From Limnephilus marmoratus (lineage: Eukaryota; Arthropoda; Insecta; Trichoptera; Limnephilidae), in contig OU862934.1 in NCBI GenBank assembly GCA_917880885.1, positions 32,596,734 through 32,660,733 of the forward strand: a stretch of DNA of 64,000 bases, read 5' to 3'. The translations under genes and the position numbers were made by a program. Below are positions 32,723 through 42,891 of this stretch, piece after piece. The stretch's first letter is position 1; every line of letters starts with the position of its first letter. The notes beneath the pieces are model-generated. The model did no database searches. It had not been told where the DNA came from and saw nothing but the letters and a program-made list of their open reading frames with translations.

Positions 32723-33796
32723 TTAAACACTTGATGCAAGCTTGTAATTGCTTGATTTGTCAAACCGTTCATGTTGGTTTAGTTTCAAAAACTGTTTACA
32801 GAAATAAATCTTATGATTTTCCTTACAAACAATGCATTTCAACCTTTGCGACAATAATGAAACTGAAGATTCCTTTTTGTAACTTGACGGTTTATGATGC
32901 GCAAATACAGGTTTGGCTGTGGAACATGTTGCTTCCGATGCTTCCAATACTATCGCCCGATCTGTCAAACCTTTTAAAAATTCTTGCAATGTCGGTATTT
33001 TTTCTTTAGTTGGATATTGTTCCCAATAGATCCGGGTATTGGAATCTAATTTGTTGGCTAAAATATAAATTATTATTACATCCCAATACTCCGTGGGTAG
33101 ACCTATGTTTTTCAATGAATTCAAATGTAATTGTGTTTGATCTAATAAATTTCTCAAGGCGACGTGGCTTTCCTGTTTTAATTCCTTGAGCTTAAACAAT
33201 GAATATAAATGTTGATTAGCTATTACACGCTTATTTTCAAATCTATTTGATAAAACCTGCCAAGCTATTTCGAAATTGTCTTGGGTAATTTCAAGTGCGT
33301 CTAATATTTCTGAGGCCTTTCCTTTTAAACAGTCACGCAAATAGTAATTTTTCTGGAAATTATTTAAAGATTTGTTATTACCCACTAATGTGATGAAAGC
33401 ATCCTTAAAAGATAACCATTTCGAGTAATCACCACTAAATTCTGGAAGCGAAAACGTTGATAATTTGATTTTAATATTGTTAGTATCATCAATTTTTTCA
33501 ATGCTTTTTATGGATTTTTTTTCTAACGTCACTACTTGATAATATTCTAATTCAAAACACTCAAGTTGGCTATCTGCTTCATCTGAGTTACTATCAAACT
33601 CTTCGATCTGAGATTGTATATTCTTAAAGCGATTTAACAATGAGTTTACCTCCTCTAATCTTGTTTCCGTTTCTATTACATCAACTGAATCACTTCGTAG
33701 GTAATTCTTAAACCGTGTTAATTGTGCTTTCAATTCACCGCGCTTCTTCACCAGTGATTTTAATGTTTGTGGCATAATGAAGAATTTTTTACACAA
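32723..33796 (-). CDS. gag: BEL/Pao gag protein
   Basis: A 357-residue Gag-like protein. It has a charged coiled-coil-like N-terminus (about 8-95), then the DUF1759-type core (about 110-290) with LPEFSGDYSKWLSFKDAF and LRDCLKGKASEILDAL. At the C-terminus the first metal-binding knuckle CIVCKENHKIYFC is visible. The frame ends at 32723, just before two more knuckles that lie in the -1 frame (about 32740-32640). In most BEL/Pao elements this region is one continuous gag-pol frame, so the stop is best explained by loss of one base near 32745. No slippery heptamer was seen in the overlap. A second in-frame ATG (33775) is an alternative start. Confidence 0.85.
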   Translation of the reverse strand: MCKKFFIMPQTLKSLVKKRGELKAQLTRFKNYLRSDSVDVIETETRLEEVNSLLNRFKNIQSQIEEFDSNSDEADSQLECFELEYYQVVTLEKKSIKSIEKIDDTNNIKIKLSTFSLPEFSGDYSKWLSFKDAFITLVGNNKSLNNFQKNYYLRDCLKGKASEILDALEITQDNFEIAWQVLSNRFENKRVIANQHLYSLFKLKELKQESHVALRNLLDQTQLHLNSLKNIGLPTEYWDVIIIYILANKLDSNTRIYWEQYPTKEKIPTLQEFLKGLTDRAIVLEASEATCSTAKPVFAHHKPSSYKKESSVSLLSQRLKCIVCKENHKIYFCKQFLKLNQHERFDKSSNYKLASSV

Positions 33797-34005
33797 ACAT
33801 ACACTTTAAATTATTTAAAATAACCTTTTGTTTTTACCACCTTATATATATAATATAATATAATTAGATTATAATATCACGCAAAAAGAGTGGCTCTTGG
33901 TGGCGAATTCTACGCGTGATTTTACAAAACTTATTATTTTTTATGCCTTAATACCTTATGATGTACGACCGGACTTCTTGGGATGAGCTGGTTTTCATCG
34001 GGCTA

Positions 34006-34016
34006 TCGAAGGACCA
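34006..34016 (-). other. Primer binding site of the BEL/Pao element (tRNA-Tyr-like)
   Basis: Two bases inside the 5' LTR, the minus strand reads TGGTCCTTCGA. As I recall the tRNA, this is complementary to the 3' end of animal tRNA-Tyr including CCA (11 nt). The match ends where the T-arm would begin. The position and the TGG start fit a primer binding site; the tRNA identity is inference. Confidence 0.6.
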
Positions 34017-34018
34017 TT

Positions 34019-34347
34019 TGGCGTTTTTTACGCTCTTGTTTGATTTCAGGTGGAGGTTTTCTGTGGTACTCACTTTTGTAAATCAAACGCTTGTTTTGTG
34101 TTGTTTATCTGGTCGTAATTTATTATTCTTTTATTTATATAATCCTGATTTTTTATAGGATTTACATTGTGATCTGCTTATTGGAACACATTTTTTTTGT
34201 AAGACATATAAACTACCTACTTTTGTTTTCTTCTATAGAACTAATTCGAATAATGAAACAGAAATAAAATAATAAAATTAGGTAGGTACTTGCTTAGAAG
34301 TAATCCCATAGAACAAGTACCTACTTAATAAATATCAATTTTAACCA
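34019..34347 (-). repeat. 5' LTR of the BEL/Pao element
   Basis: 329 bp, identical to the 27968-28296 copy except for one base (34164). In the minus orientation it starts TGGTTAAAATTG and ends AAAACGCCA. It should contain the element promoter, which would be transcribed away from the roughest-like gene. Confidence 0.95.
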
Positions 34348-34352
34348 ATATA

Positions 34353-34887
34353 TTTGGTTGATAAATTATTTAACTGACTGTTTACAATACTAATAATATT
34401 TTTTTCTTTCTTTTCAGATCATTTCAATAAACTTCGATGACAACGACAAACTTCGTGGAATAATAATTATTTACTAATCTTCTGTCAATTAAAACATATC
34501 TATAACATTTCAATTAAACAAAATCCAAAGCAATTATCATAATAAAATAATAATAAATTGACAAAATTGTGGGCGTAAATTTAATCTCTGTGATAACAAA
34601 AACGCTATTGAAACTTAAAACCGTTTACGAAAACAAAACTCGATCGCTTATTTCAAAATTCGAACGTGCTTCATAGACAACTAGTGTCAATTTTTTCCTG
34701 CGCCACAAAAGTGTAAAAATCTGTCAAAAATCTATCAAATTTGTGCAGTAAAGTTTATAATATTAACATAAAAGTGACTAAATTAAAGAAAAAGTGATTT
34801 TTTGTGTTAAATTCGCTATGAATGCAGTTTAGCTAGCGATTTTTTGCTGCAAATCAAAATTGACAGATATTACAAAATGGCCGCCCG
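34353..34887 (+). promoter_or_regulatory. Probable 5' UTR of the roughest-like gene with uORFs and a possible upstream acceptor
   Basis: This stretch lies between the BEL/Pao target duplication and the first coding ATG. A strong acceptor-like sequence (T/C-rich run ending in CAG at 34415-34417) suggests a spliced 5' UTR exon starting about 34418. Three short upstream ORFs are visible: ATG at 34437 (8 codons), 34819 (4 codons) and 34877 (4 codons). The last has an A at -3 and G at +4, and its stop overlaps the next in-frame ATG (ATGA at 34888). The 12-mer around the strong start context recurs at 34875 and 34907. No TATA box or transcription start can be assigned with confidence. Confidence 0.45.
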
Positions 34888-35175
34888 ATGACGCGTAAAA
34901 ATAACAAAATGGCCGCCGAAAACGTCGGGTGTTGCTGCTCAAAAGCGCCCAGCAAATCCAAAATGTCAGACTTTCAAGTGTTTTGTGAATCGACGTCTTC
35001 TAGTTCGTCGGTGCGTAGGGGAAGCCAACTTTTCCTTCTGCTGCGAATAGGAAAAGTAACAGCTGTCTTGTTGACAGTTGCGGCCATCTTGGGGAACATG
35101 CACCACGTGGCAGCACAGAACCAATATGGTGGAGGGATGGTGGATCAGAAATTTGCGATGGAGCCGCAAGACCAG
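34888..35175 (+). CDS. rst: roughest/kirre-like protein, coding exon 1 (leader and N-terminus)
   Basis: First coding exon of an irreC/roughest-family immunoglobulin adhesion molecule, a type I membrane protein that in flies mediates cell sorting and myoblast/eye-cell recognition. It encodes 96 residues and ends in phase 0 at a GT donor (35176). Residues about 47-76 form a hydrophobic leader (LFLLLRIGKVTAVLLTVAAI), followed by a mature start of the type QKFAMEPQDQ, which closely resembles insect Roughest. The long, Cys/Ser-rich pre-leader is unusual; the signal may act as an internal signal sequence. There are two in-frame ATGs. The one at 34888 has a poor context, while 34909 has A at -3 and G at +4 and is the more likely start (89 residues in this exon). 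The next coding exon lies 457 bp downstream. The family call is strong; roughest versus kirre is less certain. Confidence 0.85.
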
Positions 35176-35632
35176 GTAAAGTTTTTATGTTTATACATAA
35201 ATAATATGATTTTTGCCCCAGCCTCTCCTCGCACAGACTATAAAGTTATTTCTCCCAACTTTGCCCGGGAGTAACCCACTGAACGTCTTGAGTCGCACTT
35301 AAATTTTACAAGCTATATCAATAATTGTTTGAACAGACGTGTAATAATTTTGTAAACGTATAATCAATATTTCAGTTAGAAACATTTTATCATGGCTGTC
35401 AATTTTTTAATCATTTATGAAATCTTAAAATATTATCTGCAAACCGAATACTGTCGTAAATCATAGAAAACATTAATAAAAATCATTGATAAAAATAACA
35501 GTGGGTCCTTTTTAAGAGCCTTGAGGCACTCCCGATGTTCATTATTTTGGTGTATTCAAATAAAATATGTCATTGTGTTAAATCACAACCGTCTTCAGAT
35601 TAGTTCGTATATAATTCTTCTTCTTCTTTCAG

Positions 35633-35783
35633 ACGGCAATAGTGGGCTCCAGAGTGACTCTGCCTTGCCGGGTGGTTGGTAAATCTGGCGTGCTACAGTG
35701 GACCAAAGATGACTTTGGCCTGGGGGCACATAGGAACCTTAGTGGCTACGAAAGATACTCCATGATCGGGAGCGACGAAGAAG
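35633..35783 (+). CDS. rst: roughest/kirre-like protein, coding exon 2 (Ig domain 1, first part)
   Basis: This exon begins after a pyrimidine-rich acceptor (AG at 35631-35632) and ends at GTAAGC (35784). It is 151 nt, entered in phase 0 and left in phase 1. It encodes the first half of Ig domain 1: TAIVGSRVTLPCRVVGKSG, then LQWTKDDFGLG and YERYSMIGSDEEG. The first Ig cysteine (LPC) and the core tryptophan (QWTKDD) are present. The WTKDDFGLG and YERY.MIGSDEEGD strings are hallmarks of the Roughest/Kirre family and give a near-certain family assignment. Confidence 0.93.
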
Positions 35784-35989
35784 GTAAGCCAACAATATTA
35801 ATAATATATTGATTAGGATACATGATTTGGGTGAGTGGTTGTTTTACTGGGTGGTTTGACATCTTAAAGTGTGTTAAGCAAGGCTGCGTAATGTCACCGT
35901 GGCGTTTCCATCCACACGTGTGCAAGATTCGAAAGCGGTGGCATTAGGCGCAAAATTGAGTAAGTAATCTCAAAGTATGTTGTAATCTG

Positions 35990-36280
35990 ATGATAAGGTG
36001 CTGATTACTGATTACTAACAACATTGAAGATCTACAGTATGTTGTGTCTAGGATAAGTGAAGTACGTATAAAGAGTGAGTTAATGATGAATATAAATATA
36101 TCTAAAGTCCGGGTGTTTGAAAGAGAGAATACAAAAACATTGTTCAACGTAGTTATGAGTGATTAATACCTGGAGTAGGTGGATGAGTTTGTGTATTTGG
36201 GAATTATGTTTAGGAGAGATGGACACGCTAAAAGAACGGGAAATAAACAGTTAAACATATTTTACTAAATTATGGGGTTA
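35990..36280 (+). pseudogene. LINE RT fragment in roughest intron 2
   Basis: The frame gives DLQYVVSRISEVRIKSELMM, NINISKVRVFERENTKTLFN and VDEFVYLGIMFRRDGHAKR, the region after the RT palm in RTE-like LINEs. It belongs to the same family as 21440-22110, covering the part just upstream. Confidence 0.65.
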
Positions 36281-36285
36281 TGTTT

Positions 36286-37384
36286 ACGTGTGTGTGATAT
36301 GTGGTATGACAGGTTTATTCAACAAATTATATACGAACATAACGCACCATAATTTAATATTTCATATGAACAATTGTATAGGAAAGTGGAGATCGAACAA
36401 TACGATTTACAAGACAATGTATTATCCGGCAGTTTAAAGTAGAATGATTTGGATAATCTTCGTCGCAGCGCGAGGGATTGACTTGTGATAAGGATTGTTT
36501 CCTTCCTCTTGTTCTGAAGGTCACATATGCAAAATTTCATCAACCTCAGCATAAAACTGTAGATTTGCATACACATCAAATCCATACCGCCCACTTGCAA
36601 GCCCGCTCGTCCACCTAATACAGACATTCTCCTTTATATTTCAACAAATTTACACAAAACCTTGACAAATTATATATACTTAAACCTTCCTAATGAATCA
36701 CTCTATTGGTTTTTGAGTTTATCGCGAACACATAGGCGGACAAAAGCGGCGGAGTGCTTCAAAATATAATATGTAGAGATTACATTAACCCCAAAGAGTT
36801 AAAATATAAATTAAAAGCTCGTGCAAAATTTTCCATTCTATTCTAGTGGGTTTTTTCGTGAAAACCACACTAGTGCATAAATCAGTAAAATTCGGCTTAA
36901 ATTCCAGCTGTTTTCACATTCCGCCACAGAATTTCGCGGGGAAACAGAAAAAAGCTAATTATTTCCTAATTGAAATGAATCCCGAGTTCATTAATCTCCA
37001 TTTGAGAATTCCGCCGGCAATTAGCCGCCGTGAATCAGTGATAATTGCTAAAATGATCATTTGGCCGAATTAAATGCGGATTTTATGTCGCCGAGTCGGT
37101 AAAAGGCGTTGCAAAGGTAATGCGTGAATGCCGTTATCATATTATACAGACAGACCGTGCCGAAAATTGTTTTTTTGATGAGGTGAGATGTGTTGCACCT
37201 TTTCTTACTTAACCGACGCACGTAAGGACGGTCTAAGTAATTTACGCCGCAAAAATATATATGTATATTTTTTATTTATTTATTACAATCATAAAGGTAC
37301 TTAAATTAACATGATAATATATATTTCAAATTATAAACTAGACATACTTAGATAAGTTTTAAGATTTTCACGGCCAAAAGCATT
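36286..37384. other. Intron sequence, mostly unrecognised
   Basis: Apart from the Helitron fragment at 36640-36785, I found no shared repeat or coding signal. Confidence 0.45.
36640..36785 (-). repeat. Helitron-like repeat, fragment
   Basis: Minus-strand copy of the first ~145 bp of the repeat at 47740-48410, with TTTATCGCGAACACATAGGC and the AACCTTGACAAATTATA segment. Confidence 0.55.
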
Positions 37385-37540
37385 TTCGTTATTTGTTTTT
37401 GGGGTGTTATGCCGTGTTGCGCTACCTCCTTCTTTAACCAACGTTTCGGACATCGTTGCAGTGTCCGTCATCAGGGCAGATCCGGTAGATCCGGTAAATG
37501 TGTAATTTTTAGTCGTGTGTCGTACCATTGTGATTTCTAA
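37385..37540 (+). repeat. Family Z repeat (left of the full-length LINE)
   Basis: Carries GGTGTTATGCCGTGTTGCGC, ACGTTTCGGACATCGTTG and GTCCGTCATCAGGGCAGATC. Copies: 41205-41350 (minus), 52355-52460 (plus), 60020-60085 (plus). It may be the 5' UTR of a LINE, because it precedes the LINE at 37784 in the same orientation. Confidence 0.6.
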
Positions 37541-37783
37541 TTTTAGATTTCATTAAGAGATGGAGCCACTTCCGTCGGCATCTCGCAAACGGACTTGCCC
37601 CTGGCTAGCATAAATACCACATTTTAATTTAAATTTAAAAAATTTTAATTTAAAAAAAAATGGACACGTTATGATGAGAAAAGATGAATCAGCCCCAATC
37701 ATCCAAATAAGACAGCCGGCAGACATTCCCGCAGAATAGAGGATCAAGTAACCATATTGCACGTGTAAATTTTTTTTTTCAAC

Positions 37784-40700
37784 ATGTCTGACGAAAATTT
37801 TTTGTATGAAAATTATATTTGTAATAATACTAATGAACTAAATAATCACTTTAGAGATATAAACTTTTCAGTTCTTAATATGAACATACGAAGCTTAAGA
37901 AAGCATTTTGATGAACTCTGTGTACTTCTCGAAAGTCTAGATTTTTCTCCGAGTATTGTAATTTTAACAGAAACACAGATGAAAGAGGTAATCCCCTATA
38001 ACCTTCCAGGATATGTCACTATTTCATCTGTATGCAAACATACTGGGCACGATGGAATCACTGTATTTGTGAAAAATTGTTTTAAGAAAACTACCTTCAA
38101 AATTTTAGATTTTAAAACAGCTAATGCAATTGAATTAACATTCAACCACAATAACTGTAATTATCTGATATTAGCTATATATAGATCACCTTCTTTAAAT
38201 GAATCACTCTTCACTAACGAACTTAATTCATTTTTTAAAACGGCTAACAAAAATAACTTCAACTTTTCAATATTAACTGGAGATATCAATATAAACATTA
38301 ACGAAAATAACAAAAGAACAAACTCTATAAATGAATACTTAGATTGTTTGTCATGTGCAGGTTATCAGTCATATATAAACTCACCAACAAGAGAAAATCT
38401 GAATAATTCCACGACTCTAGATCACATATTTGTAAAAACACACAAACACGTTAAAACTACTTCCTCAACTCTAAAAACAAATATTACTGACCACTACCCA
38501 ACATTTTACGGACACAACATCTTAAACTCAAATTTAAAAGAATATTCTGATTCTGTTGAAAAAAATGATATTAATTACGTCACACTAAACAATCTACTTC
38601 AATCAGAAAAATGGGACAATATACTCTCAACATATAACCCATATTCAGCATTAGAACTATTTTACAAAACCTTACAATATTACATTTCGAAATGCACTAA
38701 TAAAATTGTTATCACTAATAGAAAATATAAAAAAATTAAACCGTGGATCACTGTAGGACTAATAGTCTCCATTAAACAAAGAGATAAACTATACAGAGAG
38801 ATGTTAAATTATCAAAAAGCCTGTCAAAAAAATAATGTAATAATAATGTCTTTTATGAAAACTAAATATTTAATGTACAGAAATTTACTCAATAGGTTAA
38901 TAAGAAGTTGTAAAAAGAAATACTTTTGTGAACAAATTGATAATGCAAAAAATGATACTAAAAAAAAATGGAATATAATTAACGAAATAATGAACAAAAA
39001 AAAAATAATATCAACTGATGTGAATGAGATTAAAATAAACAACAATACTATTACTGACAAATCGACAATTGCAGAAAATTTTAACAACTTCTTTACAAAT
39101 GTAGTAGATCAAGTACTTGAATCTTCTAGTAAAATTGATAATACAACGCCCGTAGACTCATCTTTGCATTCAATCTCAACTTACGACACAATTAACTCCT
39201 TAGAATATTTTTCACCTATCACAACAAATGAAATTGATAAACATATTGACGGTCTTAAATCAACAAATTCTACAGGAATGGACGGTTTATCAGGTAACAC
39301 ACTAAAAAAAATTAAACAATATATTTTAACTCCTTTGCTACACATCTTTAATATATCCCTAAAAGAGGGACATTTTCCTGAACAATTTAAAATCTCCACC
39401 ATAATACCAATTCACAAATCGGGTGAAAAGCACATATTAGACAATTATAGACCTATCTCTTTAGTTTCAAACCTCTCAAAAATATTTGAAAAATGTATCA
39501 AAAGTAGAGTATTGAATTACCTAGAACAAAACAAAATTCTGTCCCAAAATCAATATGGCTTTAGAAGTAAGCTAAGCACTGAAGATGCAATATTCGATTT
39601 GACAAAAAAATTATACACATCTGTTGATCAAAACAAAAAAAGTCTAGCTATATTTCTAGACTTAAGAAAAGCCCTTGACACGGTAAATCACAATATACTT
39701 ATAAAAAAAAATTAATCAAATAGGTTTCAAAAAAGATACATTAAAAATTCTCACTAACTATCTCAAAGACAGAAAACAAAAAACAAAAATTGGGAATTTT
39801 TATAGTTCTGAAACAAGTATAAAACATGGAGTACCACAGGGTACTGTGCTAGGCCCAGTTCTGTTTCTAATATATATAAATGATTTATGTAATTTTGTAA
39901 TCCCTGGTAATATTGTATCTTACGCTGATGATACAGCAATAATAGTAAATGGAAAATCATGGCTTGAAACTTTCTTAAATGCATCAAAATGTTTGGCACA
40001 TGTCACATCCTGGCTAAATAGTAATAAACTCTTCCTAAACTACAATAAAACATTTTACCTACCATTTTATAAAAACAGTAAAAACAAACCACCCAATAAC
40101 CTTAAAATTAGAATACATATTGCTAACTGTAATCAAGTAACATGCTCATCTTGCTTTGAACTTGGAAAAGTTGATAAGATCAAATACTTGGGTATATATA
40201 TTGATACAAATTTAAATTGGCAATCACAAATTAATAATACCGTTTCTAAATTAAGATATCTTACGTACATATTTTACAGACTTAAAGAAGTGCTGAATAT
40301 TGACAAATTGAAAATGATTTATTTTTCTTTGGTGCAATCTTCACTCATGTACGGAATAATAGGATGGGGTGGTGCGCTTGATGTTTTTATAAAACCTTTG
40401 CAAACAACTCAAAATTATATTGTCAAAGTTATGTTTAATAGAATTAAAACATTTTCAACACATGCTTTATACAAAGAATCTAAATTATTCAGTCTCCGTA
40501 AACTATTTATACTGCAAACTATGAAATATATCTATAAAAACAGAAACAAATTCGAAAAAAATAAAAACAGAACAAACATTAGAAATAATAATGTATTCTA
40601 TACCCCTCAAACAAACACAAAACAAATGCAAACTCACAGTAGTTTTATTGGACCTCGCACTTTTAACCTTTTACCAAAAAATATCCAAGTTGCAACTAAA

Positions 40701-41093
40701 CTTCAGCATTACATAAAAGAGTTAAAAATATGGCTATACCACACAGATGTAAAAACTCTATTTATTTAATTTTACATCAGTTTATACTTCTCACAAACTT
40801 TACACTTATTATTACACTTATAACTGTTATTACACTATACACTAATTATTACCTTGTACACTATTGAACACACTTTTTGTACAAACTGTTTAAACCAATT
40901 TTAATAATTTTTTTGCTTGAATACCACTGTTTGTTTTTTCTAGGTACTAAAATAAAATATATTTAACTATAATATTACCCAAGCACAGGCTGCGCCTTAG
41001 TGGGTTCCCATTATTTTTATTATATCTAAAATATGTAACTATAAAATGTAAAATTGGGAAAAATAAAGGATTTAAAAAAAAAAAAAAAAAAAA
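37784..41093 (+). mobile_element. Non-LTR retrotransposon (LINE, Jockey/CR1 group) with endonuclease and RT
   Basis: The frame 37784-39715 encodes an APE-type endonuclease (about residues 25-230: LNMNIRSLRKHFDEL, ILTETQMKE, LTGDININI, STTLDHIF, ITDHYPTF) and the start of the RT (FKISTIIPIHKSG, NYRPISLVSNLSKIFEK, YGFRSKLSTEDAI, AIFLDLRKALD). A one-base break in an A9 run near 39708 shifts the frame. The rest (39716-40769) gives GVPQGTVLGPVLFLIYIND, SYADDTAIIV and the IIGWGG thumb region. There is an AATAAA at 41062 and a 23-nt A-tract at 41071-41093. The 5' limit is not certain; the upstream Z repeat could be its 5' UTR. It is strongly A-rich on the sense strand. Confidence 0.85.
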
Positions 41094-41204
41094 ATTAACT
41101 TTCTATTCCGTTCCGCGGCGATGACGCCACTGCTTGTCACGAGTATTTTGTACTGGTGAAAGTTAGTGGTGCTGGCGACACGGTATCGCTTCGTAGTAAA
41201 TAAG

Positions 41205-41350
41205 CACACACTTCACGACTAAAAATTACACATCTACCGGATCTGCCGGATCTGCCCTGATGATGGACACTGCAACGATGTCTGAAACGTTAGTTAAAGA
41301 AGGAGATAGCGCAACACGGCATAACACCCCAAAAACAAATAACGAAAATA
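41205..41350 (-). repeat. Family Z repeat (right of the full-length LINE, inverted)
   Basis: Reverse complement of 37385-37540, about 90% alike. Together the two copies flank the LINE as an inverted pair. Confidence 0.65.
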
Positions 41351-41599
41351 GACATATTTACCTTTACGAGAGTTAAAAACTCGTGTGTAAAGGGGAAAAA
41401 ATAAAAATTAAAAAGTAACTAAAAATTATAACTTAACATTCAGTGTGAAGAAAAAAACAATTTGTACATATTAAAGTGAAAGTTTATATGCACATAAGAA
41501 GAAGAAAAAAATGTGTATTATAATATAAAGTTAAATATTCAAAACAATTTATTTAAAATAATAATAAAAATAAAAAAGTAATTTGATGATTTATGTAGA

Positions 41600-41860
41600 A
41601 AATGTTTGGCTTTTCCGGAAATTATAGAACATATATCGGGATGTTCTGCATTAGCGCCGTCCGTGTATACATTTAGGCACAATCTGGTTTTAAAAATAAT
41701 CCACCAAAGTTTGGTAATTAAACATAACTTGATTGACTGCCGTAATATAGTACCATATTATGAATATGAACCAAATTCATTTTTAGAAAATGAATTTTAT
41801 AAAATATATTATGATAAAACTATACTAACAGGCAGAACAATTAGTCAATTAGTAATAAAT
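41600..41860 (+). pseudogene. LINE-type RT C-terminal zinc-binding remnant
   Basis: It encodes DLCRKCLAFPEIIEHISGCS, ALAPSVYTFRHN, a C-x2-C...H-x4-C arrangement ending in RHN that resembles the C-terminal zinc motif of R2/R4-like non-LTR RTs. It is fused to an unrelated RTE piece at 41862. Confidence 0.5.
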
Positions 41861-41861
41861 T

Positions 41862-42120
41862 GGGAAGACTTCGGTGGCTGGGTCATGTGGAGAGAATGAC
41901 CGAGCATCAAGCACCAAAGTCCCTGCTGAACTCAAGACCGATAGGGCGAAGGAGCCTAGGAAGGCCAAGACTAAGATTGAGCGACAACGTCCTCAAAGAC
42001 ATATCTATCTTAGAGCTTCCAAACTGGAGAGAGCTGGCACAAAACCGAGATGAGTGGAGGAAGACTCTTGAGGAGGCCAAGACCCACCAAGGGTTGTAGA
42101 GCCAATAGTGATGATGATGA
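41862..42120 (+). pseudogene. RTE-like LINE 3' end with GAT-type tail
   Basis: It encodes LRWLGHVERMTEHQAPKSLL, then RRSLGRPRLRLSDNVLKDIS and NRDEWRKTLEEAKTHQGL, stop, and a (GAT)n tail (42107-42121). It matches 46535-46800. It is inserted, with the 41600-41860 piece, into a minus-strand LINE fragment. Confidence 0.7.
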
Positions 42121-42591
42121 TGAGTTCATTTTATTTCTAAATTTATTTTGATCAGCTCTGTCGCTAGTTGATTGAACCATATTATTCCAGTGTAAATGTA
42201 GTAATGTTGTGCGAAACTGGTATACATTAAAGGAGTGCATTAGCGACCCATTATTTTTTTTCTACTGCTTTCAACACGTAACATGGCATGGTGAGATTTC
42301 TTTGTAATATCTTTGTGTATCTCAAGGAGTGTATTTATAATATATGTATTTTTTAACGGTGGAACTTGAAAAATTGGAAAAGTTGTAAGGTTGAATTATC
42401 TGGTGGTTTTTTAATTATAATTTTGATTATTAGCCTTTGAGTAATCTCCAGCGGTAAAATTGAGGTTTTATATGCTCCCCCCCATGCAACGATTCCATAT
42501 TGTATTATTCAATATGTAGAAGTATTGAGTGCTCTTCTGTTATGGCACAAATAAGACAATAAACATACGTTATTTATCACAATAATGCTGC

Positions 42592-42891
42592 AGCGTTTGG
42601 TGACTTAGCGGGGGTGCCCGGGTTAAAGGGGTTAGGTTTGTCCGGATATTGGCGGCGGATGTGTCTGCCACGAACAGCGAGGCAGGCCGAGTCGGGAGAG
42701 ACTGGTTGCGGGAGATCTTTTGACCTCTCCAGCAGGACTCTCTCGGAACATTGCCTTGCATTGCAGTGAAAACGATGGATTCATTGGTCCGTCACTCCTG
42801 GACATACTGACCCCCATATTCCTACGCACCCCTTATACCTTTTTTCATCCCAGAATTTCGTCCTTCCTTCCTCTAAAAAGACCCTCCATAC
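42592..42891 (+). repeat. Family B copy, left part (split by hAT element)
   Basis: From GCGTTTGGTGACTTAGCGGG to ACCCTCCATAC. It continues at 44086 after the hAT insertion and ends about 44155 with CTCCTGTGTGGAGCTAGTG. Confidence 0.8.

Larger units (their letters stand above)
27968..34347 (-). mobile_element. BEL/Pao-type LTR retrotransposon, structurally complete, recent insertion
   Basis: A 6,380-bp element with 329-bp direct LTRs at both ends and a 5-bp target duplication, ATATA (27963-27967 and 34348-34352). The LTRs run from TG to CA. On the minus strand the order is LTR, primer site, gag, protease, RT with YMDD, RNase H, integrase and a DUF5641-type C-terminus, LTR, which is the BEL/Pao order. 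The LTRs differ at one position only (28113 G versus 34164 A), so the insertion is young. The coding region is nevertheless interrupted by two one-base breaks. The element sits antisense to the roughest-like gene, just upstream of its first coding exon. Confidence 0.95.
41385..42520 (-). pseudogene. LINE (Jockey/CR1 group) 3' fragment split by other LINE pieces
   Basis: The minus strand at 42120-42520 matches the C-terminal RT end of the LINE at 15807-17264 (IIQYGI.AWGGAYKTSILPLEI region). Its 3' UTR resumes at 41385-41595. The 525 bp between (41596-42120) are the two plus-strand LINE remnants listed separately. Confidence 0.65.

Noticed and set aside
32723..32765. Programmed -1 frameshift between gag and pol
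   Set aside because: No slippery heptamer is present in the overlap, and a lost base within the conserved knuckle explains the break better.
34966..35169. Minus-strand open frame across roughest exon 1
   Set aside because: It is a shadow of the plus-strand exon, which has family sequence and a good donor.
37784..39715. Host gene encoding an endonuclease-like protein
   Set aside because: The APE plus RT domain order, the A-tail and related copies show it is a LINE.
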